A stretch of DNA of 64,000 nucleotides from Climacium dendroides (GCA_950106755.1 OX467083.1:44716555-44780554); one strand, 5' to 3'. Counted from the first letter of the stretch, positions 35,300 to 48,590 are shown. Notes: generated by a model not told the origin, from the sequence alone. A program made the numbers and translations.

Positions 35300-38200
35300 T
35301 CCACAGCCTCAAGCGACAACACGCAGGTTTCAAAAGGCGGGCAATGTGTTGAGTGAAAAATGAACTTGGACAGTTGAATTTGAGAAACATAAATGACCTT
35401 TGCATTAATAACAACATCAGCTTGGACCGAAGGAATACTTATACCACCAGAAGGACCAATCGGTAGCAAATATTTGTCCAAGCCATTCAAGTTGCAGCTG
35501 GACCCAAAGCAACGCATTTTGAAGTTTTCTGATAATTTCAATCAAGGTGCCATAACTTGCATGTGCACCTACACCCTAAATTAGCAATATCTTCTAGAAA
35601 CAAGTACAACAAACAAAAGTAGAAGCAATTCCAAAGCATAGCAACACACACGCAATTGCAAATACAAGAGCATGAAGGAGAGGTGGTTTATAAGAAAAAT
35701 TGGGCAGTGATTGCTAGTGGCAATACAACGTACAACAAGCAAAAAAATACATGTCTAAACGGATCGAGTGTAGATTAAATTTTCAATGTATCAAAGCCTT
35801 CATTTCCAAGTTGCAATTGAATGTAATTTTGTTGGACCGTGAGCTCCAACAAAATTACTTGCAACCAAAAAATAGTGCCTCCACATTCATAAAATCAGTT
35901 GAAGCATTCAAAACAAGGAACGAAGGGAAAAAAATTTGAAACTAGAGAATGATCCCCAATTCAATTCTAGTTATTCTACAAAACCTCAACGTTGATTTCA
36001 AGAGTGCCAATTCACTACAATGGCACCACAATAGTACTATTACTTAATGCTAAATGGATACGTCAGCAAGAGGAATTAATGCTAATATCTCGAAATAAAT
36101 GTACAAAAGATGCTAATGAGGAAAAGAAGAGCCAGCAATCCTAAGGCCAATTCCTCACTAACAGCAGGCCTCGGATGCAGCCACCTCTGCTAGAAATCCA
36201 TGGTCGAGACTATCGGATGAAAAGTTTGTAGCAAATGAATGCTACTAGGAAATTGGATGAATACATGTAACTACAACTTTCTGTAAACAAGGTATAAAAA
36301 TTTGCTCAAAATCTGAATTTTTCCTTCATTTCCACTATGTTCATTTAGCGCAACAGTTTTTTCGGTAGAACTAGAGCAAAATTTAGCCCATTTAAAGATC
36401 ACTGGTGCTAAGATGGCAATTGCTTAAAATTTGGAGGAGCATTGCATTTCTACATTCTTCCATCTTTTGAACCAAAAAATTCTTTTCAATCATATTAATG
36501 CACTTTTCATTCAAATTTGGTGATTTCATTCATATTTTCTTTAAATGGAAAATTTTTGGCAAAAAACTATTATTATTTTTTACATAAAATAGAAATTTAT
36601 TTTGAAATGGTGCACTTTGGCCCCATGGTGTCAAAAAAGGGGTTGCTTCCAACTATCTAGGTGCATTCCAACTTCAATGGTTGTTGCATGCTTATGCTTT
36701 TCACCTCGTGTTGCCATGTTGAAATCAAATCTAATGATTGGATCCTTCTAAATTTACATTCTACAATTTTGCATCAATTAAAGGGTTCTCAATTATTCAC
36801 ATGGTTGGATCATTTTTTAAAGAGCTCACCCTACAAATTTCTATCTATAGATGGAAATATTTTTTATTGGTCTTAATCACCAAGTATAATAATCTAAAGG
36901 TACTATAGGATGGATTTTGAAGGTCTTCAAGAGCTTAGTATTGGGATAGTTGCATAGATGAGTGCCTAAAACGTGGCACCTATGGCTTCACTATAAGTCA
37001 CTAAAAAGGAAGGCTATTTCCTTTGATGACTACTACATTAGAAATAAATAGAAAAAAATCAAAGTGAAGGGTGGCCCATCTCAATCTTCTAAACCAAAAC
37101 ACAATAGAAAATTACTCCCTCTATTCCACTAAAAATCTCCCAAAAAAAATTCCATCAAGGATTAACTATATTTTTAGTCTTTGTACTAAAGTCACGTACA
37201 TTCAAGAACTTGTAACCCATCCTCTAGATTTATGCGAAATCTCCAACTTAGAAGCCATCATCTAGGCATCCAAAATCTATACGGAAAGTATCATACTTGG
37301 GCATTGTTTGTAAATGCTAGTAGCTTGCCATTTCTGATGATTTGAAGATTGGTGGCAACTCGGGTGGCAACAATGGGATTGTAGAAATATATGCTCCCAA
37401 CCTAAATATTGCAACAAGAAAACTTAGCCCCCTTCATGAACAAATTTGCATAGCCCCCAAGTAGTCACCAAATCCATCATCAATACAATTATTTAAAGAA
37501 GTAGCAAGTACAAGGTGCCTCATATGGGCAAGGTGGCAAGCTTGCTAGGAGAGGAATGCTCCTTGGTTGCTTTCACAAGGTCATGCAACATAACCACTGC
37601 TTACTCAATAGTCAAAATCAAGAAATGGAGCTTTTAGTGGGACACAAATTGTGGTTGATTTTGAGATTTCTAATGAGACATAGGGAGTATTATTGTTATT
37701 GTTATTACTATTACTTATCAAAAAAATGTCCCCCAAATTGGACCTCCTCTTTGGCTATTTTAAAGTCCCTAATTATGTAGTATGAGAAGTTCTTATGATA
37801 TAGAATGCATTTCACTCAAGCAAAACCTTTAAAGCACCCATAACAAAACCACTAGAAAACATTTAATTATATCTATATTTTCTAAAAAGTCTATATGTAA
37901 TTTTTTTTAGCTAGGGGTAGGTTCATATATCACACTTCAAAAGTACCATACTTCTATCAAAAGAATGAAAGTTCTTCAACCAATGCAACTACATAAATGT
38001 CTTCATAATGAAGTTGTTAAGTATTCTAAGCACAAAAATTGTAAAAAGACTTAACCATTTGCGGCCTAGAGTCTTCATAATGCTAACATTTTTTGAAAAT
38101 ATTTGTGTGACTGGTTTATTGAGACACTCATCCATCCCCATTGGAACTACAAAAAATGAATGAAGTACATCCAAATATATTCAAAAATGAATTTTTTTTA

Positions 38201-39621
38201 TTCTTTAGATATTTGACTAATATAATCACTTGGTGCTTTGTGATTTTTGTGCAAGTTTCTAAATTTGTACATGTGGGAATGGAAAGAAAAGAAAAACTTG
38301 CAAAAATGAAGAACTTATGTCTAGATTCTTTTCAAGACATCCTTTATTTTTCTTAACAAGCTCCTAATCTACATTCCCCTTCCTATCAAGGACTCTTAGG
38401 AGTGTAATTCTACAAGCATCCAAACTTTTCACCAAAGTTGAATAAAAAATTATCAAATTCCTAGATGAATAGGTGCATTCTTTGTTTCTATAGGTTTTCT
38501 AAAAGTCATTCATCAAACATTTTTTATCCTTCATGGCATTTCAAATTAAATTTAGTCCTTAAAGCATTATGAAATATGAAGAATAGAATTAAAAGTGTCA
38601 TCCATCACTTAGGACATAGATGAGGGACTTTTCACTTTTGCCAGTCATCAAATAAATTCATTGGTTTCAATTCCTCAGATATTGTGTGCCTTCATTCATA
38701 GCCCTTTCCTTCATGTTAGATAAATGATAAGATTTAGCGTAGGAGAAGAAATGTCCAATGTTGTAGTACTAAAATACATGGTAGCATTCTTTTGTATAGA
38801 TCACAAAACATTGGGAATTTGGCACTATCGATCCTAATCCAATGATGAATTGTTGTTGCTCAAAGAGAGTTGACAATTAGAATGGACAATGAAGATTTTT
38901 AAGAGCTTATTGTAAAATCAATATGAAAAGAATGAAGTACTTGCTAAAAATATAACATCAAGTAGTTGAAAGATTTACACCATGGTTCAAGGGAATCACA
39001 AGCTAATTTATGCAATGTAACACTTGCAACAAGAAAAAAAAACATCAATCATGAAGGGTGAATTCTACCATTGCTACTTAATGTTATGAAAGCAATTTGT
39101 GTCTCTTTGTCCATACTTGCATTGCATTAATTTGTACTATTAGCCAAGGTACAAAATTAGTGTCACCTTCAAATTTTCATTTTCAAAAAAATGATAATAT
39201 ATGGTGATCTTTTTACATGCACTAATTTAATTATTCTATAAATGATGTGATTTCGCTAAATTAGTGTCAAATTCACTATTGGAACAAATCAATGTAATTT
39301 GATCACTTAGTGCTTCACATTTTTGTGCAAATTTTTTAAAACAATTTGCATGAAGTATAAAAGAGGAAGAAAACTTTTAAAAAAAGATCTTAAATGTGAA
39401 TTGTTCTTGAGCCATGATTTATTTGGCCTCAAAATCTTCAAAATAATCTACATTTCAAATTCCTCTCACAATCTTGTAGAGATTAAATATACAAAGCCAT
39501 TGTCCCAACCCATTCACCCTTGAGAATTAAGGTAGTCCAAATTTCAACAAATGCAAAGATATGATAGAATGCAACTTAGAATATAATTGTGATGAATTTC
39601 AAATAAAAATTGTAAATATAT
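35300..39621. other. AT-rich intergenic DNA, no recognised gene
   Basis: No host gene or bounded element recognised. A 14-bp perfect inverted repeat (GTAATTTTGTTGGA / TCCAACAAAATTAC, 8-base loop) lies at about 35825-35860. The remainder shows scattered short open frames without family features. Confidence 0.4.
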
Positions 39622-40207
39622 TTAACCCCTAAAGTCCCATAGCCATTTTTCTACCAAAACCACTCAAAACTACCACTTCTACTACAATCACTTATAAAAT
39701 AAATTAAAAAATATATTTTTTAGAATCTAACCGTAGGATCTTGTTCTACACTTGTCTTAGATCATGTGATAATTTTTTTGTGATTTCTGACTATACATAT
39801 TGAAAGATATTAGCATTCAAAGTGAAAGAAAAAAAATTCTTTCAAGAAGTCACTATGATTGCCCGCAAAACAAGAAGCTCCATAACTTTCACATCTCTAA
39901 TCCAAATGGAATAAATCAAAGCTTCCCATTTACAAAAAATATAATCTACAAGAAAAAAAATATTAAAAATTTTATTTCAATTTTTTGTGGATTTTTTTTG
40001 CTGCCCAGTCTCCCCCATTTTGAAGTTATTGTGGCATAACTTTTGCTCCCAGACAATGATTGAAATAAAAATTATATTCCTAGAAAGCTCTTAAGTTTTT
40101 CTATCTTATGAGAAAGTTTCAAAAAGTTTCAGTAAAAATTGAGATCATAGGAGCCTTCCCAAAATCCATTTTGTCCCTTGTAGGGACAATGGGACTTTAG
40201 GGATTAA
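39622..40207 (+). mobile_element. TTAA-ended repeat, copy 2 (forward), 586 bp
   Basis: Left end TTAACCCCTAAAGTCCCAT. Right end ATGGGACTTTAGGGATTAA. The 19-bp terminal inverted repeats have one mismatch and TTAA at both edges. Internal blocks are shared with the other copies: CCAAAACCACTCAAAACT, CCGTAGGATCTTG and AAGTTTCAAAAAG. Confidence 0.85.
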
Positions 40208-41790
40208 ACTATGATTGATGCATTATACATATGAATGGAATTACATCCATCATTGCACTCACTTATATTTATAAAAAGAATATGAAAATGATAATTATAA
40301 ATCCTTTTGAAAATTTAATGTGAAAAATGTTGCTTAGTGATTTTTTCTTAAAATTTAAATGATTATATGTAATTTGCAAACATGCTGATTTTAAGTTTAA
40401 TATTTTATTTATATTTTGAAGTCATTTTAAAGAGACATATAGTCAAAGAAAGTGAAACAACAAAGTATTTAACTCCTAAAGTGCTGTTGTTTTCTTGAAG
40501 GACAAAATGGATTTTGAGGAGGCTTCTATGGTTTCAATATTTGCCGTCATTTCTAAAATTTTTTTTGAAGATAGAAAAAACACATTTTCTTTCTAGGAAT
40601 GTAATGTTTATTTCAATCAGTGCCCAAAGGCCAGAGTTATGGCACAAGAAGCCCAAATTTAGTTTGGTAGGTAGGAAAAAAAAAAAAAAAAAAATTTCAT
40701 AGACTACATTTTTATTTACATAGAAAGCTTTGATTCATTCCATTTGCATTTGTTACATCAACTTCATTGACAATCCTATTTTTTCAAGCAATTAGAGCAT
40801 CTTTTTGAAAAAACAACTTATAACAGTCATTTCTAAACTCAATTTTGTTCATATTGTTGTTTTGAAACCAAATCCTTCATAACATCTCTACATAACTAAT
40901 ATGTTGAATTTATTTTTCAACAAAACAACTGAACTCATGTGACTTTCAAGAATGCTAGTTGTTTGAATATTGTGTGAAAAAATTATAAAAGGTCCCAATT
41001 ACTCTTAATACTTATGGAGGTTTCTTGAAAGTATGCTATAATGTCAACACCATATTGTTGAACTTAATGGAATGAGGATCTATTTTTGCTATTCGGAGAA
41101 TATGTTGTAAATATTCAAAATCAATATGCTTTAGGCTCCTACACTAAATCATAGACTCAATATAAAACAACACATTTGACTACATACTTTGATAATTTAC
41201 TTTGAAAGCTTGCTCTAAATAAGAGACTAGTAATTTCACATGTAAATTCAGTTTCTTATAAGGCAAAAAAATTGGAGTTTTTTTTAGATACATGACACTT
41301 TAATCCCTAAAGCCCTAAACCACATTTCTTGGCAACATAGCAATTTGGAGTAGCTCCCTTCAAATGAAAATTTTTTCTTTAAAATTTTTACATAATATGT
41401 GCTAAAAAAGTGGTTTTAAGGTCCAAAATTTTTCATAACTTTTGATCAAGTGGTTAAGAAATTAATGTATGATATGTAATTTTCATTGCTCGGTAGGCAT
41501 GTATGATTCATATGTTGTTTAGAACATCCATCAATCATTGAATCCTTGGACCCATCAACATTAACATTGATTGTTGTGTAACTTATTAGCATTGTGTTAT
41601 TAGCACCGAAATAGATGTACAGTACCTTTTCGGTACATTGTGTGACCAAAAAAATTTTAAAATTTTTTGGGAGGGGGGAAAGGGGTGCTGAATTAAAATA
41701 ATTTAAATTAAATCTTTTTAATTCAGAACCCCTCCCTCCCCTCTTGTAATTTTTAGGGGGGGAAAGATTCCAAACAATATGGGACAATGT
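40208..41790. other. Repeat-derived intergenic DNA: fragments of the TTAA family
   Basis: A reverse-oriented fragment begins with TTAACTCCTAAAGTG at 40469 and carries the family block GGACAAAATGGATTTTGAGG. A forward end TTAATCCCTAAAGCCC occurs at 41299. Neither has a clear partner end. A G- and C-run foldback (GGGGTGCTGAATTA...TAATTCAGAACCCC) lies at about 41680-41735. No gene. Confidence 0.5.
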
Positions 41791-41961
41791 GCATTCAGTA
41801 TTCGTATTCGTATTCAGCCGTATTCATATTCAGTTGCATTCGTATTCGTATTCAGTTGCATTCGTATTCGTATTCAGTTGCATTCGTATTCGTATTCAGT
41901 TGTATTTGTATTCGTATTCGTCTGTTGTATTCGTATTCAGCCGTATTCATATTCAATCCAG
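41791..41961. repeat. Minisatellite, 22-bp unit built of GTATTC hexamers
   Basis: Units of GCATTCGTATTCGTATTCAG plus TT repeat about seven times with CCGTATTCATATTCA variants at both edges. It is open in three forward frames, which is an effect of the repeat. Confidence 0.92.
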
Positions 41962-42458
41962 TGGCTACAAATATTTCTTCTAGGGGGGTTTGCAATTTTC
42001 CCCCCAAATCCAACGGCTTGCAATTTTTATTTTTTTTTGGGGGGGGGGGAAAGAGATTTGCCACAGGAGGTTACAACCACTTTTGAGCTCATTGTGTTAT
42101 TTTGGAGAGGATGCTCTTCATATTTCTTTAGCAACATTTCTTTGTAAGTTAATTAATGATGGTTGATCTGAAGTTTGTATATGGGTTATTATTTGTTTTG
42201 TTTTTGTTTTTCTCTTTTTCATAAACTAAGAAATCAACATACATTATACCTTGAAACAAATCTTCCCCCAAACTTGCACCATATATAGTAGCCAACCCAT
42301 TTGTAACCATCACCCCATTTCCAATCTATAGAGTGCTTTCTTTTTGTAAAGTTGTGGTGGAGTTTGAAGAGCAATTGTGGCGCATTATAATTGGCTATAA
42401 GACTATCAATATTGCAACCAACCCTTGGTCAATTTTGCAATTAGCTTATGGTCAGAAA

Positions 42459-42611
42459 CATGGTTGTCATACTGGACAAGTTACTATTCATTTATTGTCT
42501 TGTAGGACGAGTTACTATTCATCAAATGTACCTCTCAAGTACATTTGATGAATAGTAACTCGTCCTACAGGACAAAAAATGAATAGTAACTTGTTCACTA
42601 TGACAACCATG
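42459..42611 (+). mobile_element. Foldback MITE, 153 bp, 8-bp target duplication (hAT-like)
   Basis: The ends CATGGTTGTCATA and the inverse TATGACAACCATG are perfect, and the two halves are almost completely complementary (GACGAGTTACTATTCATCAA and its inverse meet near the centre). GTCAGAAA flanks both sides (42451-42458, 42612-42619). Counting ATG as part of the duplication would give 11 bp, so a Mutator-like origin is the alternative. Confidence 0.9.
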
Positions 42612-42796
42612 GTCAGAAATTGAAAGGTTTACATCACCATTACATGTCAAAGATAATCTTTACCTAAAAAATTCATAATAATTATACTTTATATAAAAAA
42701 AAATTGAAAAATATACAATCCTTCCAAACTCTATTTTTGTACATGGAAAAAACTCTACACTCAAAAAATCTGAGCTCCAAATATGAGCAATTGCTT

Positions 42797-44217
42797 AAAT
42801 GGTTGGAAATGTGTTAGCTACCTTACAAGATGTGATATTTCATGCACCAAACCCATTGGGGGATTTTCAACCCATAAGGAGATTTGCAAGAATTTCAACC
42901 TGGCCAAGCTCATTATTTACCAAATGATTTTTTGTAGCTTTTTAGACTCATGGTGGCATAACTTTTGTTTCGGGACACTAATTGAAATATAAATTATGTT
43001 CTTAGAAAGCTAATCTGATTTCCTATCTTCCAAAAAATTTCAAAAAATTATGTCAAAAATTGAGATTACATGAGCCTATCTAACATCCCAAGAATCCCCA
43101 TAGGGACTTTGGGACTTTAGGGGTTAAGTGGTTGGAAATGGGTCAGCTACCTTACAAGATGTGATATTTCATGCACCAAACCCATAAAGGGATTTTCAGC
43201 TTGGCCAAGCTCATTATTTACCAAATGATTCTTGTAGCTTTGGGGACTCATGGTGGCATAACTTTGGGTTTAAGGCACTGAGTGAAATAAAAGTTATATT
43301 CTCCAAAAGCTAATTTGATTTCCTATCTTCAAAAAAAAGTTTCAAAAAATTATGTCAAAAATTGAGATCACACGAGCCTATCCAAAATCCCAAGAGTCCC
43401 CCATAGGGACTTTGGGACTTTAGGGGTTAAGACTTTTGGAAATGGGTTAGCTACCTTATAAGATATGATATTTTGTGCACCAAACCCATGGGGGAATTTT
43501 CAACCCACGAGAGGATTTGCAAGGATTTCAACTTGGCCAAGCTTATTATTTACCGAATGTTCATGTAGCTTTTTGGACTCATGGTGACATAACTTTTATC
43601 TCCAGGCACTAATTAAAATGAAAATTATATTCCCATAAAGCTAATTTGATTTCCTATCTTCAAAAAAAGGTTTCAAAAAATTATGTCAAAAATTGAGATC
43701 ACATGAGCCTATCCAAAATCCCAAAAGTCTCCCATAGGAACTTTGGGACTTTTAGGGGTTAAGACTTTTGAAAATGGGTCAACTACCTTACAAGATGTGA
43801 TATTTCGTGCACCAAACCCATGGGGGGAATTTTCAACCCACGAGGGGATTTGCAAGGATTTCAACTCGGCCAAGCTCATTATTTACCGAATGTTCATGTA
43901 GCTTTTTGGACTCATGGTGACATAACTTTTATTTCCAGGCACTAATTAAAATGAAAATTATATTCCCATAAAGCTAATTTGATTTCCTATCTTAAAAAAA
44001 AATTCAAAAAATTATGTCAAAAATTGAGATCACACGAGCCTACCCAAAATCCCAAAAGTCCCCCGTAGGGACTTTGGAACTTTAGGGGTTAAGACTTTTG
44101 AAAATGGGTCAGCTACCTTACAAAATGTGATATTTCGTGCACCAAAACCATTGGGGGGATTTTCAACCCACGAGGGGATTTGCAAGGATTTCAACTCGGC
44201 CAAGCTCATTATTTGTA
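42797..44217 (+). repeat. Tandem array of ~300-332-bp units derived from the TTAA repeat family (about 4.3 copies)
   Basis: Unit ends (GGACTTTAGGGGTTAAG or a close variant) fall at about 43128, 43431, 43763 and 44093. Each unit carries GGTTAGCTACCTTACAAGAT-like, GCACCAAACCCAT, GGCCAAGCTCATTATTTAC, AAGCTAATTTGATTTCCTAT and TTATGTCAAAAATTGAGATC blocks. Neighbours are near-identical in the last three units. The fifth copy stops at about 44217. The second half of each unit equals the right-hand part of the dispersed TTAA elements. Confidence 0.95.
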
Positions 44218-44686
44218 GGCACCAAACCGCAAACAATGAACATTCCCTGATAGATATCCGAGTTTCTTATCGCCTTTTTCATTTTAAAAAGAATTTGTAT
44301 CGGTTTGAAACAAAGCTACAACTGTAAAAAAAAGTTGTTCTATTCGTTGTTTTTGAATAACTATTTGTATAAAATAAAGTAAAATACAACAAACTGCTGT
44401 AAAGTCTAGGTCATAATTATGAAGAATAATTTACCAAGTTGGAAATGGCGCACCGACTAGACAATGTGCGCAATCACAAGTTGCAACCGACTGAATCCCT
44501 TTTTTGGGTTTTTTTTGGGTTTTTTTGTGAGTGTTTACCCCACAAATAAAGGGATATCATACCCCTTTTCAGATTTTCAAAGGTAATTGCAGTGTGAGGT
44601 AAACTTCAGTTTGGACTTTGGGATGCTGAGCAGAACAGTGAAGTAAATGTCAACTTGAAAAAATTTCCATGCAGCTCCGCGTCTGC

Positions 44687-44923
44687 GGCCAGGGAGAACT
44701 GACCCCCTCATTGCCCCGGCCAGGGTTAATTGTGAAAAAAGCCCCCCTATTTTCTTGCCATGATTTTTTTATATTTCTATACTGCCCGAAGTTAATTTGG
44801 GGCCGCTGATTGCAAATCTGAATTCAGAATTTGCAAAAAAATCATCTGATTGCAAATAAAAAATTGCACAGCGTTTTCCCCAGGGGTAAAACAGGGCAAT
44901 GAGGGGGTCAGTTCACCCTGGCC
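44687..44923 (+). mobile_element. MITE, 237 bp, 10-bp target duplication (Mutator-like)
   Basis: The ends GGCCAGGGAGAACTGACCCC and the inverse GGGGTCAGTTCACCCTGGCC form terminal repeats that extend through CTCATTGCCC. The direct repeat CCGCGTCTGC occurs at 44677-44686 and 44924-44933. No coding capacity. Confidence 0.93.
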
Positions 44924-44976
44924 CCGCGTCTGCACCCTCTTTCTCAATTTTACTATGGGAGTAAGTTTAGTTACTA

Positions 44977-45060
44977 GTAGGTCCTGTAAAGTTACCAGTA
45001 GGTCCCATAAAGTTATTGGTAGGTCCCGTAAAGTTACCGGTAGGTCCCACAAAATTACTA
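44977..45060. repeat. 21-bp tandem repeat, four units
   Basis: Four units of GTAGGTCCCGTAAAGTTACC plus one base, with one to five differences each. Confidence 0.95.
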
Positions 45061-46422
45061 TATGTCGAACACATAATTCAAGTAGGAAACCAATTAACAA
45101 TCATCATCATTTATATATGGTGAACAACAAAATTTACTGCTACAATCATCATCTTTATTTGTAAAAGTCCACGTGAGAAGTATCCCCTAAAAGAGGTGGT
45201 AACATGTGGTAGTAGTCCATTCATGGTGACTCTGCAAGGAGAGTCCCATGCATTGACACGAGGTGTAGCTACTATTTCTTAGGTTGCAAAGAAACTTCAT
45301 CTTCAACTTCTTTTCATGTCCACGAGCTTAAGAGCTTTGAAACTATGTCCAATCTATCCTCTATCACATCTGAGGCGCTCCCCCTAGCCCCTATGTCTGC
45401 TTTGACTTCACCCAATCCATTTTTGGGTTTTCAACTCCCAAACGTTTTCATGATCTTCAAACCATTAGAAGAGATTTGAGGGTTCCCATGAATTCCCAGA
45501 TTGCAGGAAACTCTAGAAACTTTGCCAAATCAGCAATTTGACGTGGTTGAGACCGTACCACATTAGATAATATTAATTAATTAATATTTTTAAAATTTTA
45601 AAATTAAAATTTATTTTAATATTAAAATTTATTTTAATATTAAAATTTATTTTAATATTAAAATTTATTTTAATATTCTAACGCATTCTCAACCTTGGGA
45701 ATAGACCTAAAACGGCCCTCCCAAGCCTTCAAATCTCTTTTAATACCATCTAGACTCTCCTTTGAGGCTCTTTACTTTGGTTGATTTAGATTTCCCATAA
45801 TAGTATAATATTCTTCCATAGTTTGTGGCCTTTAGATTTTACTCTTTTAATGTTACCTTCTAATCATAGTGATTTTTGAGAACTTTTATTTTATTTCTCT
45901 TTTCAAGTCATTTTCCCTCTTTTTGAATTGAAAAAGTTATTTTTTAATAACATATCTACTAAAACCCTTTGAATTATAGAATATTTGCAAAGCAAAGTCT
46001 TTAAAATCTTTATTGTACAAATATTAAAGAATTCACATAAGAATCTTTTTTGTAAATGTTGAATGAAAAATAAATAAAATTGTATGATTTGGATGTGTTT
46101 GCATTCATCCATTGTTCAAAATTTGAACACCTTATCTTTCAGGGGTTTAGGGGTTTATGTAAAACTTACCCCTTATTTTCTGGATGTGCAGGCTTCTTCT
46201 TCACATGTCTTATTGGCATGTCAGTCCAAATAGGAAGTAAAAAAAATCTCTTAAAATATTTAGTGAAAATCAACAACTAATAGTTTAATTGTCAATATTT
46301 CTTGCAATATAGCATTGTCGGTTTCACAAAATTGAAATTAGGAAATCACTTAAATTGAGCCTCATCAAAAAATTTAATGATTAAGTTTTATACCATTCAA
46401 CAATAAGTTTTTTCCAATGAAT
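45061..46422. other. Intergenic DNA with an AT minisatellite
   Basis: A 20-bp AT-only unit (TTAAAATTTATTTTAATATT) repeats about four times at 45590-45676. No gene recognised. Confidence 0.5.
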
Positions 46423-47360
46423 TTAACTTTTAAAATCCTAGTGTCCTTGTGAGGGACAAAATGGATTTTGAGCAATTTCTTGTGAGCTAATTTTTGGTGA
46501 AAGTTTTTTTGTAAGAGAGAAAAACTTAGTAGCTTTGTGGAAATATGATTTTCATTTCAATCAATACTTGGGAACAAAAGTTATATTATAATAAGTCCAA
46601 ATTCAACTCAATGGCCAATAAAAGAAATCTACGAAAACTTGAAATCATAAAAAATTTAAAAACATATTTTCCATAGGTTGCAATTTCAGTTATATGAAGG
46701 CTTATATTAATTCCATTTAGATTTGTGATGTGAAAATTATGAGGCATCAAGATTACTTTGCAGACAATTAAAACATCTTTTTGAAAAAATAACATAGAAA
46801 ATTTTTTTTATTCAATATTTATATTTTTTTCAAAAGAAAAATCTCAACAAGATCAACTTTGAATGTTACAATAATCTCAACATTGGGATTGGTGTGTTTT
46901 AATTCCATCATTAATAGAGATATCAACATTTAGTTTTTTCCCTATCTTGAACCAACATCTACTTAATAATTTTTTAATGAATGAAAATCAAGTGATCTTT
47001 TATTTTTTATTTTTTAAAAATTCTCAATTCAATTTTTTATGATAAAAAATTTAATTTCAAAAGTTATAGACCAAAAATTTTAACTTAAAAGGATTAAAAC
47101 TCTAATAAGCTAATTTGCCATGTCACCTAAAATCCATGTTTTTTTCACTTTTAACGCATTTATCTTGCAATCTATGTTGACAAAGTTTTTGAAATTTCTT
47201 CTATACATTCTCATGTTAATCTATTGCAAGATCCTATGGTTAGATATATAAAATTTTATTTATTTTTATCTTTGCACTAGAAATGATAGTTTTAGGTGAT
47301 CTTTGATAAAAAGATAAAAATAAATAAAATTTAGAAAGGCCTTAGGACTTTGGAGGTTAA
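46423..47360 (-). mobile_element. TTAA-ended repeat, copy 3 (reverse), 938 bp
   Basis: Left edge TTAACTTTTAAAATCCTAG. Right edge CTTAGGACTTTGGAGGTTAA. It is nearly the same length as the 942-bp forward copy at 49288-50229 and carries the same blocks in reverse order (GAGGGACAAAATGGATTTTG, AACATTGGGATT, AGATCCTATGGTTAGATA, GATAGTTTTAGGTGATC). A local foldback of about 23 bp (AAATTTTATTTATTTTTATC) lies at 47250-47333. Confidence 0.85.
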
Positions 47361-48304
47361 TGTGCAATTATATTCAACATGCATTGTTCTAAAGTCCACA
47401 CCATTAGAGGAATTTTGGAATCTAGAGGGTTGTTTCAAGCCTATTCCCTTTATTGTTCCCCTAAAAGTTAAAGAATGTCTCGTTGTCAGAAAAAAAAAAA
47501 AAATTTAAATGAAAAAAGAAAGTTTAATTTATAATTTTTTTAATATGATGTGGCAATCTCCCGGCCACGTCATATTGCTGTTGTAGCATAGTTTCTAGGT
47601 TCCCATGAGCCTGGGAACTTGTAACCCTCCACAAGCCCCAAATTTCCTCTAATGTACTTAGAAGGTCTTACTTGTTAGGAAGGTGAAATCACAAGTACAA
47701 AACCATACTCCTATTTACATTTTGGGGGATTCACATTTTGACAATTTTAGTTACAATTTGTTATAATATGTTAGAACATGTTAATAGATTTTAATAAGTT
47801 TTAGAAAAAATTGCTAGAAATAAATGAGATAATTTGAAGACGCTTCTCTTGACAATATTCATCAACTTTTTAAATGTGTCTGTTGAGACACATTTTAACA
47901 GATCTTAACATAAAAAATGTCAAAATGAAAATTTTGGGAATTGTAAATAGAGGCGGTGATTTTGCACTTGTGATTGTAAACAAATTAAATGCTTTTGATG
48001 TTCAAGTCTTTTATGTTTATTCACAACTTGGATCTTTAAAATTGGCAATATGTAACAATGTTGAATGGATATATTGAATTTGAATATGCATTTGTCCATT
48101 TTCTCTGGTATAAATGAGAATGAAAGACAAATTAAAATCTATGCAACCAATAGCATTATTGGGAAAGAACAAAGTAATCAATATATTGTAAATCCTAATT
48201 GTTGAGTTGATTGTTTAGAGAATCTATTGCCAATTTTCTTCATTGATTCATATGGCATGTGCACCTTATAGAGAAAGTATATTTTAAGTTTTAAATGTTT
48301 GTTT
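47361..48304. other. Intergenic DNA with dispersed repeat copy 2
   Basis: 47400-47660 is homologous to 6990-7275 in the same orientation. The remainder shows nothing definite. Confidence 0.5.
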
Positions 48305-48328
48305 TTAATTTATCCCTTATGGACCATT

Positions 48329-48488
48329 CAATATAAGAACCCTGTGTTTTATATGACATTTTAATGATGTTAGGAGATGGATTTTAGTGGACATTCAATA
48401 AAACACAAGTTTTTTTATTGGACATTTACTAAAACCCATCTCCTAAAATCATGAAAACATCACATAAACCATGGATTTTTTTATAGTG
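48329..48488 (+). mobile_element. CACTA-type foldback MITE, 160 bp
   Basis: The left end is CAATATAAGAACCCTGTG and the inverted right end is CACTATAAAAAAATCCATGG. The arms share GATGTT...TTAGGAGATGG. The flanks (ATT, AGA) do not match, so the edges or the duplication have drifted. Confidence 0.65.
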
Positions 48489-48590
48489 AGAGGGACAAAT
48501 TATGGTCTCAATTTTTGTCGTGATTTTTTGAACTTCTTTTTAAGATAGAAAAATAAATTATCTTTCTGAGAATATCATTTTTATTTCAAT

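Noticed and set aside
41779..42147. Three overlapping forward frames rich in Phe/Val/Ser/Arg/Ile
   Set aside because: Translation of the GTATTC minisatellite, which lacks stops in all three frames.
44850..45164. 104-codon frame with a VTSRSHK heptad repeat
   Set aside because: The heptads are the translation of the 21-bp tandem repeat, and the frame begins inside a MITE.
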